DNA of 64,000 nt from Candidatus Rhodoferax bjergmarkensis (GTDB taxonomy: Bacteria > Pseudomonadota > Gammaproteobacteria > Burkholderiales > Burkholderiaceae_C): assembly GCA_016708345.1 (NCBI GenBank), contig JADJFX010000007.1, forward strand, positions 62,001-126,000, given 5' to 3'. The translations under genes were made by a program, and so were the position numbers. How positions within the stretch are numbered: position 1 is the stretch's first letter; the number at the start of each line of letters is the position of its first letter. Positions 27,125-36,842 of the stretch are shown here, in pieces. Under the pieces are notes generated by a model. It was not told the DNA's origin, ran no database searches, and saw only the letters and a list, made by a program, of their open reading frames with translations.

Positions 27125-27776
27125 ATATTTCAATAAAAGTGCTGGGCTGACCGACGATGAGCTTGGCCAGCTCATCGAGCAAGGGGCTTTGAATTTGATC
27201 GACTGGGTAGCTCTTGTTCAACACTCCAAAACCGCGCAAATTGGCCAGCCGAAAAGTCAGTTTGGCCGCATGATGATCCACAGTAACGGTGACACCGCCG
27301 CGCGCTTCTTCCACGTAATCAAACCGAATCGCCTGCAAGGTGTTTTTTTCAGGATGGCGCACATTGATGCGTTCATGCTTGACCACACCAGCGGCCAGCC
27401 GCGACTCAATGCGCTCCAGATCAGGCGGAAAGTTGGCACTGACACTGCCCGGTTTGGGCGCGCCCTCACGCGGCACCAAGCGCCACACCAAGGCGATGTA
27501 GTCAAACACATCTTTGTCATTCAGCTTCTTTTTACGTGAGTCAACACGAAAATCAACCAGCTTCATGTCGGGCCAAGGTATTTTTCCGTTCAAACTGAGC
27601 TTGGGGCCATCCGGTGCCAGTACGTTGAGCTGCTTGACCATCTCTGTCAGGTACAAAAGCGTTGTTTTTGATGCCGCCTCGGTTAAGTGCGCGTTCAAAT
27701 CGCTGGCAGTTTGCTGCTCACTTTTTTCATTTTGCAAAGCGGTGGCTTGCGATTTCAGTTGGTTAAGAAAACTCAC
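27117..27776 (-). CDS. Conserved hypothetical protein
   Basis: A 219-residue soluble protein from a GTG start with AGGGA upstream. An N-terminal helical part rich in Q/K is followed by a mixed domain (GVTVTVDHHAAKLTFRLANL). No signal peptide or membrane segment is visible and I recognise no family. It heads the unit with the DUF1415 and methyltransferase genes. Confidence 0.65.
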   Translation of the reverse strand: MSFLNQLKSQATALQNEKSEQQTASDLNAHLTEAASKTTLLYLTEMVKQLNVLAPDGPKLSLNGKIPWPDMKLVDFRVDSRKKKLNDKDVFDYIALVWRLVPREGAPKPGSVSANFPPDLERIESRLAAGVVKHERINVRHPEKNTLQAIRFDYVEEARGGVTVTVDHHAAKLTFRLANLRGFGVLNKSYPVDQIQSPLLDELAKLIVGQPSTFIEIYD

Positions 27777-27852
27777 GGCTTATCCCTTGTCAGTGGGTCA
27801 AATGAACAATGCATGGATGATTCTAGCGAGCCCGTCAAGAACAAGTCTTGCA

Positions 27853-29025
27853 TCACAACAGCTTCAAACCGGTCAGCCGTTCATGCTCACGGGCGGCAAA
27901 ACGGTCTGTCATGCCGGCAATGTAGTCAGCCACCACGCGGGCCGCAGCACTGGCTTCATCAACCTCGGCACGTGTAGCCTGCAGTCGAGCCAGAAAGCGG
28001 CCTTGCATTTCTTGCGGTCTTGACAGATAAAGGGCAAAAAGCTCCCGCACCACCTGCTTGGCCAGCGCCGTCATCTCCATCACCTTGGGGTGACGGTACA
28101 ACTGAACAAACAAAAATTTCTTGAGCACCTTGGATTTGTCTTGCATGGCCTCGCCAAACTGCAACATACGCGGCAATTGCCGCGCCTCATCTGCGCTGCG
28201 TGGCGCAGCGGCGTCCAAGGCACTTTGGGTGGCGGCTATCACGTCGTAAACCTGGCTGCTCAACATGCGGCGAATCGCCTCGTAAAGCAGCCGACGCCCT
28301 TGGGCCTGCTCCTGCAAATGTGGAAATTCGGCCAGGGTTTCGCGCCGGAAGTCGTCAAACAAGGCCACGTCCTGCAATTGCTCCAGTGTGATGAGGCCAG
28401 AGCGCACGCCATCGTCAATATCATGGGCGTTGTAGGCAATTTCATCGGCCAGATTGCAAAGCTGCGCCTCCAAACTTGGCTGACTTCGCGCCAGAAAGCG
28501 ATGCCCCACACCGCCCGGCTCCACCAGTTCCAGCGCTTGGGCGTGGGTGGGGGAGCAGTGCTTGAGAATGCCTTCACGCGTTTCAAACGTCAGGTTCAAG
28601 CCATCAAACTGGGGATAACGCTCTTCCAGCGTGTCCACCACGCGCAGGCTCTGCAGGTTGTGCTCGAAGCCACCATGCTCAAGCATGCATTCGTTCAGGG
28701 CGTCCTGACCAGCGTGGCCAAACGGCGTATGCCCCAGATCGTGCGCCAGAGCAATGGTTTCTACCAAGTCTTCATTCAGTCGTAGCGAGCGAGCAATCGA
28801 ACGGCCCAATTGCGCCACCTCCAGCGAATGCGTCAACCTGGTTCGAAACAGGTCACCCTCGTGGTTCAGAAAAACCTGCGTTTTGTAAACCAAGCGCCGA
28901 AAAGCAGTGCTGTGGACAATGCGATCACGGTCCCTTTGGAATTCGGTACGGGTTGGCGCAGGCTCTTGTGCAAAACGGCGGCCCTTGGAGCGATCAGGAT
29001 CACAGGCAAATACGGCAAGCGTCAT
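27853..29025 (-). CDS. dgt: dGTP triphosphohydrolase-like protein
   Basis: The 390-residue HD-domain protein shows the metal-binding residues in FRTRLTHSLEVAQLGRSIAR and ALAHDLGHTPFGHAGQDAL, plus the downstream EIAYNAHDIDDGVRSG. Such proteins hydrolyse dGTP or other dNTPs to nucleoside and triphosphate. It is the shorter proteobacterial type often linked with aroB, as here. Confidence 0.92.
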   Translation of the reverse strand: MTLAVFACDPDRSKGRRFAQEPAPTRTEFQRDRDRIVHSTAFRRLVYKTQVFLNHEGDLFRTRLTHSLEVAQLGRSIARSLRLNEDLVETIALAHDLGHTPFGHAGQDALNECMLEHGGFEHNLQSLRVVDTLEERYPQFDGLNLTFETREGILKHCSPTHAQALELVEPGGVGHRFLARSQPSLEAQLCNLADEIAYNAHDIDDGVRSGLITLEQLQDVALFDDFRRETLAEFPHLQEQAQGRRLLYEAIRRMLSSQVYDVIAATQSALDAAAPRSADEARQLPRMLQFGEAMQDKSKVLKKFLFVQLYRHPKVMEMTALAKQVVRELFALYLSRPQEMQGRFLARLQATRAEVDEASAAARVVADYIAGMTDRFAAREHERLTGLKLL

Positions 29026-29040
29026 TTTTGAGTATCAAAT

Positions 29041-29092
29041 TGGGCTGTAGCGCACATGGAATATGCGCAAGCAGCTATCATAATAATAGCTA
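29041..29092 (-). repeat. Dispersed palindromic repeat, copy 6
   Basis: Minus strand: GCTATTATTATGATAGCTGC then TTGCGCATATTCCATGTGCG and CTACAGCCCA. It lies between aroB and dgt, the best-formed hairpin of the family (TGCGCA...TGCGC). It could affect read-through from aroB. Confidence 0.75.
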
Positions 29093-29103
29093 AATGATCA
29101 AAT

Positions 29104-30252
29104 TCAAACGCAGCATCCATCAATGACTTCACGCACCAGCGCATCCGGTGCGCCCCTCAGGGCTGCACTGCCAGCACCATCCACAACGACAAACTTGATT
29201 TCCCCACCCTCGGCTTTTTTGTCTACGCGCATCAAGTCAAGGTAGCGACCGGCGTTGTCAGCTTCGTCCAGCACAGGCCCTACGACTGGCAAACCTGCCC
29301 TTTGAATCAGCTGCGTCAACCGCGCAACATAGGCTGCGTCAATCAGCCCCAGGCGCTGTGATAAATGCGCCGCCATCACCATGCCGCAGCCCACTGCCTC
29401 ACCATGCAGCCACATGCCGTACCCCAAGCCCGCCTCAATGGCGTGGCCAAAGGTATGACCAAAGTTGAGGATGGCCCGCAGGCCGGATTCCCGCTCATCC
29501 TGCCCCACCACCCAGGCCTTGATTTCGCAGCTGCGCTTGACGGCGTGGGCCAGTGTGGGGCCATCACGCGCCATCAATGCGTCCATGTTGGCCTCAATCC
29601 AGTCCAAAAACACCAAATCGGCAATGGGGCCATATTTGATAACCTCCGCCAAACCAGCACTGAGTTCGCGCATTGGCAGCGTTTTGAGTGTATCGAGATC
29701 ACATACCACCTTGAGTGGTTGATAAAACGCACCAATCATGTTCTTGCCCAGCGGATGGTTGATGCCGGTCTTGCCCCCCACCGACGAGTCCACCTGTGCC
29801 AGCAAGGTGGTGGGCACCTGCACAAACGGCACGCCACGCATATAGCTGGCAGCGGCAAACCCGGTCATGTCACCCACTACGCCACCGCCCAGCGCAAACA
29901 AAATGGTCTTGCGGTCACAGCCATGCTGCAGCAAGGCATCAAAAATGAGGTTGAGCGTTTGCCAGGTCTTGAACTCCTCACCGTCCGGCAAAACGACCGA
30001 GTGAACCTTGGCGTAACGCGCCTGCAGGGCTGACTGCAATGGCTGAGCGTAAAGCGGTGCCACCGTGGTGTTGGACACAATCACCACACTGCTGGCATGG
30101 GGCAAATTTGAATACAACTGAGGATCGCCTAGAAAAGCGGCACCGATGTCAATGATGTAACTGCGAATCTGCAGGTCAATCGAAACGATGGCACTGGGGG
30201 ACAAGGCTACCGGTGTGTTCGAAAAGCTGGATTGGGGGGCTAAAACATTCAT
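29104..30252 (-). CDS. aroB: 3-dehydroquinate synthase
   Basis: The 382-residue enzyme converts DAHP to 3-dehydroquinate in the shikimate pathway (NAD, Zn/Co). Motifs: ALGGGVVGDMTGFAAASYMR, TTLLAQVDSSVGGKTGIN and the metal ligands in NFGHTFGHAIE and WLHGEAVG. It is 12-20 residues longer at the N-terminus than usual. It lies 63 bases after aroK. Confidence 0.97.
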   Translation of the reverse strand: MNVLAPQSSFSNTPVALSPSAIVSIDLQIRSYIIDIGAAFLGDPQLYSNLPHASSVVIVSNTTVAPLYAQPLQSALQARYAKVHSVVLPDGEEFKTWQTLNLIFDALLQHGCDRKTILFALGGGVVGDMTGFAAASYMRGVPFVQVPTTLLAQVDSSVGGKTGINHPLGKNMIGAFYQPLKVVCDLDTLKTLPMRELSAGLAEVIKYGPIADLVFLDWIEANMDALMARDGPTLAHAVKRSCEIKAWVVGQDERESGLRAILNFGHTFGHAIEAGLGYGMWLHGEAVGCGMVMAAHLSQRLGLIDAAYVARLTQLIQRAGLPVVGPVLDEADNAGRYLDLMRVDKKAEGGEIKFVVVDGAGSAALRGAPDALVREVIDGCCV

Positions 30253-30315
30253 ACCCGCGAGTTTAGAGGCACTTTGGACAGTTTCACCTCACATACCTTC
30301 TGCCCCCCAGCAAAC

Positions 30316-30837
30316 TCACTGTCTGGGTGTTACCCCAGCCAAATCAAGCTGCATCACAATCATATTGACCAAGGTAGCCACCGAGGGGCGGCCGGTGTCG
30401 ATGGTGAAATGGGCCGTCTCACGGTACAGCGGGTCACGCATGGTGTACATCTCACGCAATCGACCAAGCGGGTCAGCGACCTGAAGCAAGGGCCGGTTCA
30501 CATCATGGCGCAGACGGCGAAAAAGCTCGTCTGGCAAAGAATTCAGATAGACCACCTTCCCCCGCTCACGCAAATGCTGCCGATTTGGAGAACGCAGAAC
30601 AACCCCGCCGCCCGTTGAAAGCACACATTTTTGGTTCTGAGTCAGCTCGTCAATCACCGATTCCTCAATGTCGCGGAACCGCTCCTCTCCCTCGCGCTCG
30701 AAAAAAGAACGGATCGAGCAGCCTAGCTGCTGCTCGATCACGTGGTCAGAATCGAAAAAGGGAATTTGCAGCCGCCGGGCGAGTTGTCGCCCGACGGTGG
30801 ATTTACCCGAACCGGGGAGGCCGATGAGGCCGATCAC
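30316..30837 (-). CDS. aroK: Shikimate kinase
   Basis: The 173-residue kinase starts with GTG (MIGLIGLPGSGKSTVGRQLA), Walker A near residue 8, DSDHVIEQQLG for shikimate binding and STGGGVVLR. It phosphorylates shikimate. GTG is the only start that leaves the family's short N-terminus. The pilMNOPQ-aroK-aroB order is a common one in beta- and gammaproteobacteria; here an extra lipoprotein gene lies between pilQ and aroK. Confidence 0.96.
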   Translation of the reverse strand: MIGLIGLPGSGKSTVGRQLARRLQIPFFDSDHVIEQQLGCSIRSFFEREGEERFRDIEESVIDELTQNQKCVLSTGGGVVLRSPNRQHLRERGKVVYLNSLPDELFRRLRHDVNRPLLQVADPLGRLREMYTMRDPLYRETAHFTIDTGRPSVATLVNMIVMQLDLAGVTPRQ

Positions 30838-30848
30838 ACGCTTGCTTA

Positions 30849-32798
30849 TTAAAAGCTATAAGGAGAGTCCGAGATATAGCAATCAGGATCAACATCATCC
30901 TTTTGTGCACGCGGTTGAAATATGATCGACTTGCTCGTTTCAGTTCCATTTGAGCTAACTGTTGCTGTTAACTTGTTAATGATCCACAGTGACTGAGATT
31001 TTAGGTATGTGTGAGAAAAAGAAGCAGTTCCATTGGCATTGGTTACCACAGACGAAGGTACAGCTCCAGCGTCAGAATTTTGCGGGGTAAGTATCTTATC
31101 CTTTGTTCCTGTAGCAGTAGGGGCAGCTGCGGGACACGTACCTGCAGCAACTGCATCATTCAATGGCAACTCGGTGCGCACTCCATCTTCAATTGAAGAC
31201 TCAAGAGAATCGTTGGCATTCACATCTTCAGAACAATATGTCTTTGTAACTACACAGCCACGCCCTAAATTAAACGCCACAGGTCGCATCCGCAAAGTCA
31301 CCGGCTGATTGGCAACTGGATTGTTATTGGCATCGGTGACTTGAACTGAATATGCCATGGTATAGAGTGTATTGTCACTACTAGACTCAATTTTGGTTGC
31401 AGGTCCAAACGCCACCGATAACGCTTGCCCACCAATCGTCAATTGCGCAGAGTTATTAGATGGAGATGTCCCCGTCTGAATGCCCGATCCCTGCAACCTC
31501 GCCGCAATCACAACTCCATTTGGAATGGATGAAGCTGTTCCCGCAGTGAACGTGGCGACCGCATAGCCGGCACTGTCCGTGTAAGCGAGTGCAGGCGACA
31601 AAAATTCACCACCTCCGGGGCCTCCTGACATTGAAAATTCAATTGGTGCATTGGCGACTGACTGATCAGTCGTTCCGTCAAATGCCACGGCACGAGCTGT
31701 CATTGTTACCGACGAAACCACACCAGACTCCTGCGAAATTGGCAAAGTAGTTTGGCTGGCTTTCAGAAGTATCTTATTAACAGCTGACACTGGTGGCGAA
31801 ACAACCAACGAAAGACTCGCACTATGTGCTTGGTTATCAATTACGGTGACAGTAGCCGTACCACCTTGGGTGGACTTCAGAACAACAGACGCTGAACCAC
31901 CTACTACTGGAACGGACTGACTAGAGCCTCCATTTTCAAATGTTCCAAGCGTCGTCGCAAAGGTGATTGGAGACATTTTCGGGTCTGGCGCAGACACAGT
32001 AATAGTTTGCGAAGCGTTCGTAACGATGATTGTTTTATCTGCGGGAGATGTCACAGCAAAAACTGATGCTGGTGTACCACTAGTAAAAACTTGAGAGGCA
32101 GCATCTCCCAAAGCTGTAACAATGACGCTAGCAGTTCCAGATGCCAAACCAGACACATCTACAGTGGCAATACCTTTGCTATTGGTTACTCCAGTTAAAG
32201 CTCCCAAACCAAGCACAGAAGAATCGGTTGATGCAAATGAAACCGAAGCACCTTGTATCGCCAATCCAGCCACATCTTTGACTGTCGCACTCAATGTAAC
32301 TTTGGAACCTCCAACTACGACAGGCAATGCCCCCAAAGATGGCAACGCTACTGTTGCCCCCACAACCTTAACTTCGCTGGTTGCAGGACTCGCTGAACAG
32401 GCATTACAAGAGGCAGTCAATGTGACAGACCGATTTGACTGATCCGAAGCTGCGGCAAGCATTGTCAAAGTTGCTCCTGACGCAGAAGTGACAACCGATG
32501 GCTTGCTCAGTATGACTCCGTTCGTGGCGGAAAAGTCAATTGTTGCCCCTTCAACAGATGCATTTCCACTCGTCAATGCAAAAACTGTGAAGGTAACTAA
32601 CGATGTTCCATCTGCTTTCAAAGTGCTGCCGCTTGAATTGATCTTTATGGCAGCAACGCTTTTGTTCGCAGTTGCCTCGGCAGTAGGTGCTGGCGCACTT
32701 GCTGGAGCCGCTGGAGCGCTCGCATTACCGCCCCCGCCTCCGCAGCCAACAAGCAAAAGAGAAAAAGCAACGCCAAGCAGGTATTTAGAAAAATTCAT
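30849..32798 (-). CDS. Ig-like (Big_1-type) repeat lipoprotein
   Basis: A 649-residue exported protein: signal MNFSKYLLGVAFSLLL with lipobox LVGC, an unusual run of five glycines and an Ala/Pro linker, then at least four Ig-like domains of the invasin/intimin type, each with a pattern such as VTFTVFA...G.PV.G..V.FS...G.L (ATIDFSATNGVILSK, ASVSFASTDSSVLGLG, APIEFSMSGGPGGGEF and VTLRMRPVAFNLGRG). Two cysteine pairs near the C-terminus (CVVTKTYC) may form disulfides. It lies 41 bases after pilQ and 11 bases before aroK, so within the pil-aro operon. Its base composition is more AT-rich than aroK and aroB. A role in adhesion or pilus assembly is only inferred. Confidence 0.8.
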   Translation of the reverse strand: MNFSKYLLGVAFSLLLVGCGGGGGNASAPAAPASAPAPTAEATANKSVAAIKINSSGSTLKADGTSLVTFTVFALTSGNASVEGATIDFSATNGVILSKPSVVTSASGATLTMLAAASDQSNRSVTLTASCNACSASPATSEVKVVGATVALPSLGALPVVVGGSKVTLSATVKDVAGLAIQGASVSFASTDSSVLGLGALTGVTNSKGIATVDVSGLASGTASVIVTALGDAASQVFTSGTPASVFAVTSPADKTIIVTNASQTITVSAPDPKMSPITFATTLGTFENGGSSQSVPVVGGSASVVLKSTQGGTATVTVIDNQAHSASLSLVVSPPVSAVNKILLKASQTTLPISQESGVVSSVTMTARAVAFDGTTDQSVANAPIEFSMSGGPGGGEFLSPALAYTDSAGYAVATFTAGTASSIPNGVVIAARLQGSGIQTGTSPSNNSAQLTIGGQALSVAFGPATKIESSSDNTLYTMAYSVQVTDANNNPVANQPVTLRMRPVAFNLGRGCVVTKTYCSEDVNANDSLESSIEDGVRTELPLNDAVAAGTCPAAAPTATGTKDKILTPQNSDAGAVPSSVVTNANGTASFSHTYLKSQSLWIINKLTATVSSNGTETSKSIIFQPRAQKDDVDPDCYISDSPYSF

Positions 32799-32839
32799 TC
32801 GTATCGTCCTGTGATTCATATGGATTGGCAATGGTAGCT

Positions 32840-34951
32840 CTAGCGAGATGCCTTGTCGGTCACAACTTTGGGCGTGATGAACACCAGCATTTCTCTTTTT
32901 TCCGACGAGCGTGAAGTTCTCTTGAACAGAGTGCCTACCCCAGGCAAATCACCGAGGAGCGGTACTTTGTCGACACTGTCAACCGAGTCTTCAGTGAAAA
33001 TACCGCCCACCACCACGGTGCCGCCATTTTCCACCAACACCTGTGTCTTGATGTGCTTGGTATCGATGGCATATCCTGCGCTGGTTTGAATACCCCGTGT
33101 ATCTTTGTTCACATCAAGATTCAAAATGATGTTTCCTTCAGGGGTAATTTGGGGTGTCACCTCAAGTTTCAGACTAGCTTTGCGGAAAGCAATGGAGGTA
33201 GCACCACTCGAAGAAGCCACTTGGTAAGGGAACTCCGTACCTTGTTCAATGACGGCCTGAATTTGATCGGCAGTAATCACTCGCGGACTCGACACTACCT
33301 TGCCTTTGCCATCCGCTTCAAGCGCTGAAAGTTCAAGATTGAGGAATCGATTGGCCGCAGAATTAAATATTGAGACTGCAAATGACGCTCCATCTAGTAC
33401 AGGGAAATTGACAAAATTACTGCTTGTATCCACCGTACCACCGGCTCCGCTGCTGGCGACTACATTCGAATAGCTGGTTCCAAAGGCCACGCGGTTGTCG
33501 CCCGAAATACCATACCCACCATCACCGCCCTTTTGAGCGCGTTGATCAAAGCCGCCAAGGCGAACACCCAAAGCCTTATTAAAGGTATCCGACGCCTCCA
33601 CGATGCGCGCTTCGATCATCACCTGACGTACCGGAATGTCAATTTTTGCGATCAACTGCTGGACTTGCTCCAGCTTGCTGGCGATATCTGTGACAAACAA
33701 TTGGTTTGTACGTGCTTCTGAAATTGCGCTACCCCTAGGGCTCAAGATACGGGCGCTGTTAGCACCCGATCCACCGGCGGCAAGTTGGGCGGCTACCTCA
33801 GCTGCCTTGGTGTAGTTCATCTGGAAAGACTGGGTGCGCAAAGGCTCAAGACCCTGCAATGCAGTTACCGACTCAAGCTCCAGTTTTTCCTTGGCGTTGA
33901 TTTCGTCCCTTGGGGCAATCCACAGCACATTTCCGGTCTTGCGCATACCAAGCCCCTTGGCTTGCAAAATAATGTCCAGTGCTTGGTCCCAAGGTACATC
34001 CTGAAGCCGCAGAGTCACAGAACCTGTCACGGAGTCAGACGTGATGATGTTGAAATTTGTGAAGTCAGCGATGACCTGCAACAAAGAACGAACTTCAATA
34101 TTCTGGAAATTGAGCGACAGTTTCTGGCCGTTGTACCCTGGACCTTGTGTCAGCTTGCCCGGATCAATTTTCACCGGTTTAACTTCAACTACAAACTGAT
34201 CATCAGTTTGGTAAGCACTGTGAACCCAATTGCCTTTGGGTTCAATCACCATGCGCACACGATCACCAGCTTGGAACGTCGTGACATTTTGAACCGGCGT
34301 ACCAAAATCAGTGACATCCAGACGACGACGCATACCCTCAGGCAAGGTGGTTTTCATGAATTCAACCACCAAGGTTTGCCCTTGTTGGCGAATGTCCACA
34401 CCCACTTGGTTGTTAGGCAGTGCGACAACGACCCTGCCTGCACCTTCATCACCCCGACGGAAATCCAAATCTTTCAACGGCAAGGTATCGCGACTTCGAT
34501 TTTCAGCAAACACGGGGGTAGCTGACACTGATGGTGCTACGGCTACCACCGTGTCCATGACAACCAGCAAGGATTTTCCTTGCAGCTGCGCCTTGTAAGT
34601 TGTAGCTTGTTTCAAATTCAGCACAACACGGGTTCGTTCACCCGCCTGAACTACGCTGACAGACTTCAAATTACCTTGATTGATCTCGACTGTGGAACGC
34701 CCCATGGCGTTTGAAACACCCGGAAAATCAAGCGCAATTCTGGCAGGCGACTGAATCGAAAACCCGGTTGGAATCGCTGCAAGTGGTTGTGTCAGGTCAA
34801 TTTTGACAACTTCAGAGCCACCTTGAATCGACCCAGATACTGCCTCAATTGCACTCTGAGCCTGCGCGCCAAGAGCTAAAACCGTAAGCGAAGCAGCGAT
34901 AAAAATTCGTTGCCAAATACGCTTTGCCATTTCAAAGTTTTGTTTGTTCAT
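32840..34951 (-). CDS. pilQ: Type IV pilus secretin PilQ
   Basis: The 703-residue outer-membrane secretin has a signal peptide (cleavage after ALGAQA), AMIN domains in the first 250 residues, N0/N1 domains (LSLNFQNIEVRSLLQVIADF) and a secretin channel (VEQGTEFPYQVASSSGATSI; VVGGIFTEDSVDSVDKVPLL). The ATG overlaps the pilP stop. An alternative ATG at 34930 gives an equally good signal peptide. Confidence 0.96.
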   Translation of the reverse strand: MNKQNFEMAKRIWQRIFIAASLTVLALGAQAQSAIEAVSGSIQGGSEVVKIDLTQPLAAIPTGFSIQSPARIALDFPGVSNAMGRSTVEINQGNLKSVSVVQAGERTRVVLNLKQATTYKAQLQGKSLLVVMDTVVAVAPSVSATPVFAENRSRDTLPLKDLDFRRGDEGAGRVVVALPNNQVGVDIRQQGQTLVVEFMKTTLPEGMRRRLDVTDFGTPVQNVTTFQAGDRVRMVIEPKGNWVHSAYQTDDQFVVEVKPVKIDPGKLTQGPGYNGQKLSLNFQNIEVRSLLQVIADFTNFNIITSDSVTGSVTLRLQDVPWDQALDIILQAKGLGMRKTGNVLWIAPRDEINAKEKLELESVTALQGLEPLRTQSFQMNYTKAAEVAAQLAAGGSGANSARILSPRGSAISEARTNQLFVTDIASKLEQVQQLIAKIDIPVRQVMIEARIVEASDTFNKALGVRLGGFDQRAQKGGDGGYGISGDNRVAFGTSYSNVVASSGAGGTVDTSSNFVNFPVLDGASFAVSIFNSAANRFLNLELSALEADGKGKVVSSPRVITADQIQAVIEQGTEFPYQVASSSGATSIAFRKASLKLEVTPQITPEGNIILNLDVNKDTRGIQTSAGYAIDTKHIKTQVLVENGGTVVVGGIFTEDSVDSVDKVPLLGDLPGVGTLFKRTSRSSEKREMLVFITPKVVTDKASR

Positions 34952-35490
34952 TTTGATCTCTCTTGCAATTGCAAAGTAGCTGTCCGCTCAATCCATTCAC
35001 CCACCGCATCTTGCACAATTTCACGAAGTGTGACTTCGGTTTCACTGATCTTGGTAACCCGTCCATAACTTTGACCAAGATAATTTCCAGGCCGCACTTG
35101 GTACAGCAAGTTGTCAACTTTGATCAAGGCCACTGGTTGACCTGTCTTGATCAAACTGCCAACCATTGACAACGCGTCCAGCGGGAAAGCCTCCAGCGCT
35201 TCTTTGTGACGAGCCAATTCGGGCGCAATCAGCGCGCCATTGACTGCAGCTTGGGTGGACTCCCGCTTCAGCGCCTGTGTCAGCTTTTGGTTGCTGAAGG
35301 GCTCAGTCGCGCTTACTTCAGTGTAACTCTCTGGGTTGAATTGCTTTGGCTCAGAAATCGGTGCAATTTTGGGCATGGTCTGCTTTTTCTGGCTTTCCAT
35401 CCACTGCGTGAGTTCGTCTTGGCTTGATGCGCTGCACCCCGCCAGCGCACAAACCGTTGCCAGACAGACCAATTTAGTCATCGGCTTCAT
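34948..35490 (-). CDS. pilP: Type IV pilus lipoprotein PilP
   Basis: The 180-residue lipoprotein has a lipobox LAGC, a flexible middle and the C-terminal beta domain (QVRPGNYLGQSYGRVTKISE) that contacts PilQ. It overlaps pilO and pilQ by four bases each. It links the inner-membrane PilMNO complex with the secretin. Confidence 0.94.
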   Translation of the reverse strand: MKPMTKLVCLATVCALAGCSASSQDELTQWMESQKKQTMPKIAPISEPKQFNPESYTEVSATEPFSNQKLTQALKRESTQAAVNGALIAPELARHKEALEAFPLDALSMVGSLIKTGQPVALIKVDNLLYQVRPGNYLGQSYGRVTKISETEVTLREIVQDAVGEWIERTATLQLQERSK

Positions 35491-36161
35491 TTTTTGGCCC
35501 CTTTGGGTGCAGTGACCTTGCTTTGAGCTTCCACTTCATCTTTGTCAAGATAGCGGAAGGTTTTGGCCGTCGTGTCCATAGCCAAAGTTCCGTCTTTCGC
35601 GGGCACTATCGCTAAATTATTTAGCGTCACAATTCGTGACAAGTTGGCAATGTCTGAGGCAAAGGCACCAATGTCGTGGTAACGCCCAGTTACTCTTACC
35701 GCGATGGGAAGCTCGGCATAATAGTCCATTACAGCGACTTGACCGGGTCGAAATAAATCAAACTGAAGACTGCGCCCCAAGCCGGCCTGGTTGATATCCG
35801 AAAGCAAGGCGTCCATTTCTGCTTTGCTTGGTAACTGCTTCTCCAGCTGAGTAACGTACTGTTGAACCTGCTCGCGCTGCTTTTTGAGCGCACCAAGATT
35901 AACTGCCTTACCCAACTTCACTGTGAACTCATCACGTAGCTTGACTTCTTTGGCCTGCTCTGCCACCAACTCTTCTTGCGAAGCACTTAACCACAAAAAC
36001 CAAAGAGCAACCACCAACGCTATAGCAATCGCAGCAAAAGTAGCATACCGTGGCAACGCAGGCCAGCTCGATGGATCCTTTGGATCTAAGTTGCGAAACT
36101 GCCCAACCAATTTTTCCTGCAGCGCAGGAAAGTCGACATTCATGGAAATATTGCTAGCCAT
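35487..36161 (-). CDS. pilO: Type IV pilus inner-membrane protein PilO
   Basis: The 224-residue protein has one membrane segment (ATFAAIAIALVVALWFLWLS), a coiled-coil (LRDEFTVKLGKAVNLGALKK region) and the ferredoxin-like domain with the conserved ITLNNLAI-type strand. It pairs with PilN. Confidence 0.94.
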   Translation of the reverse strand: MASNISMNVDFPALQEKLVGQFRNLDPKDPSSWPALPRYATFAAIAIALVVALWFLWLSASQEELVAEQAKEVKLRDEFTVKLGKAVNLGALKKQREQVQQYVTQLEKQLPSKAEMDALLSDINQAGLGRSLQFDLFRPGQVAVMDYYAELPIAVRVTGRYHDIGAFASDIANLSRIVTLNNLAIVPAKDGTLAMDTTAKTFRYLDKDEVEAQSKVTAPKGAKK

Positions 36162-36173
36162 AATTTATTGCTC

Positions 36174-36842
36174 CTAGTTCTTCACAGGAGACGATGCAGC
36201 CGCTACAGGTACCACTGCTGCGGAAGCCGTATCGGCTGCAGCAGAAGCGGCGCTGGCAGCTGCTTTTGATTTTTCAGCCTCACTGGCCCGCACCAAACCA
36301 ACACGGATGGTGAAATTGGCAACCCGACGCTGATCCCGCGGTGCCAAAGTCACTAAACCAGCCACAATTTCAACCAACTCAGGTTTTGAAAACCAAGGCG
36401 TGTTATTTCCCAAATTGCGCAGCAGCTCAGACACGCGTTCATTGGACTGTGCAGTACCCACTAGCGTGACGGATTGACCCTCTTGCTTCAAGCTGGAGAT
36501 ATAAACGCCATCGGGCAGTTGTTTCACAACCTCAGTCAACAAATGCACAGGTAAATTTCGATCTGCTTGCAGATCCTCTACGGCTTTTTGGCGCGCGCGC
36601 AATGCAGCAATTTCGGACTCAAGCCCAGCAATGTCCTTGATTTGCTCATCGAATCGTTTGATTTCACTTTGCAGCATTTGGTTTTTACCCTGTTGGTCTG
36701 CAATCTGCGCTTGAAACCAAAGGAAAATAATGCCAGCCATCAGTCCGCCGACAAGAGCCGAAACCGCAAGACTAACGTTGAATATGTCACGACGCAACTT
36801 GCGCGCCGCCTCTCTGTGAGGGAGCAGGTTGATCAGTATCAC
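36174..36842 (-). CDS. pilN: Type IV pilus assembly protein PilN
   Basis: The 222-residue protein begins with the PilN motif MILINLLPHREAARK (from a GTG that overlaps the pilM stop), which binds PilM, followed by a single membrane helix and a coiled-coil with a PilN fold. The tail is Ala-rich. Confidence 0.94.
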   Translation of the reverse strand: MILINLLPHREAARKLRRDIFNVSLAVSALVGGLMAGIIFLWFQAQIADQQGKNQMLQSEIKRFDEQIKDIAGLESEIAALRARQKAVEDLQADRNLPVHLLTEVVKQLPDGVYISSLKQEGQSVTLVGTAQSNERVSELLRNLGNNTPWFSKPELVEIVAGLVTLAPRDQRRVANFTIRVGLVRASEAEKSKAAASAASAAADTASAAVVPVAAASSPVKN

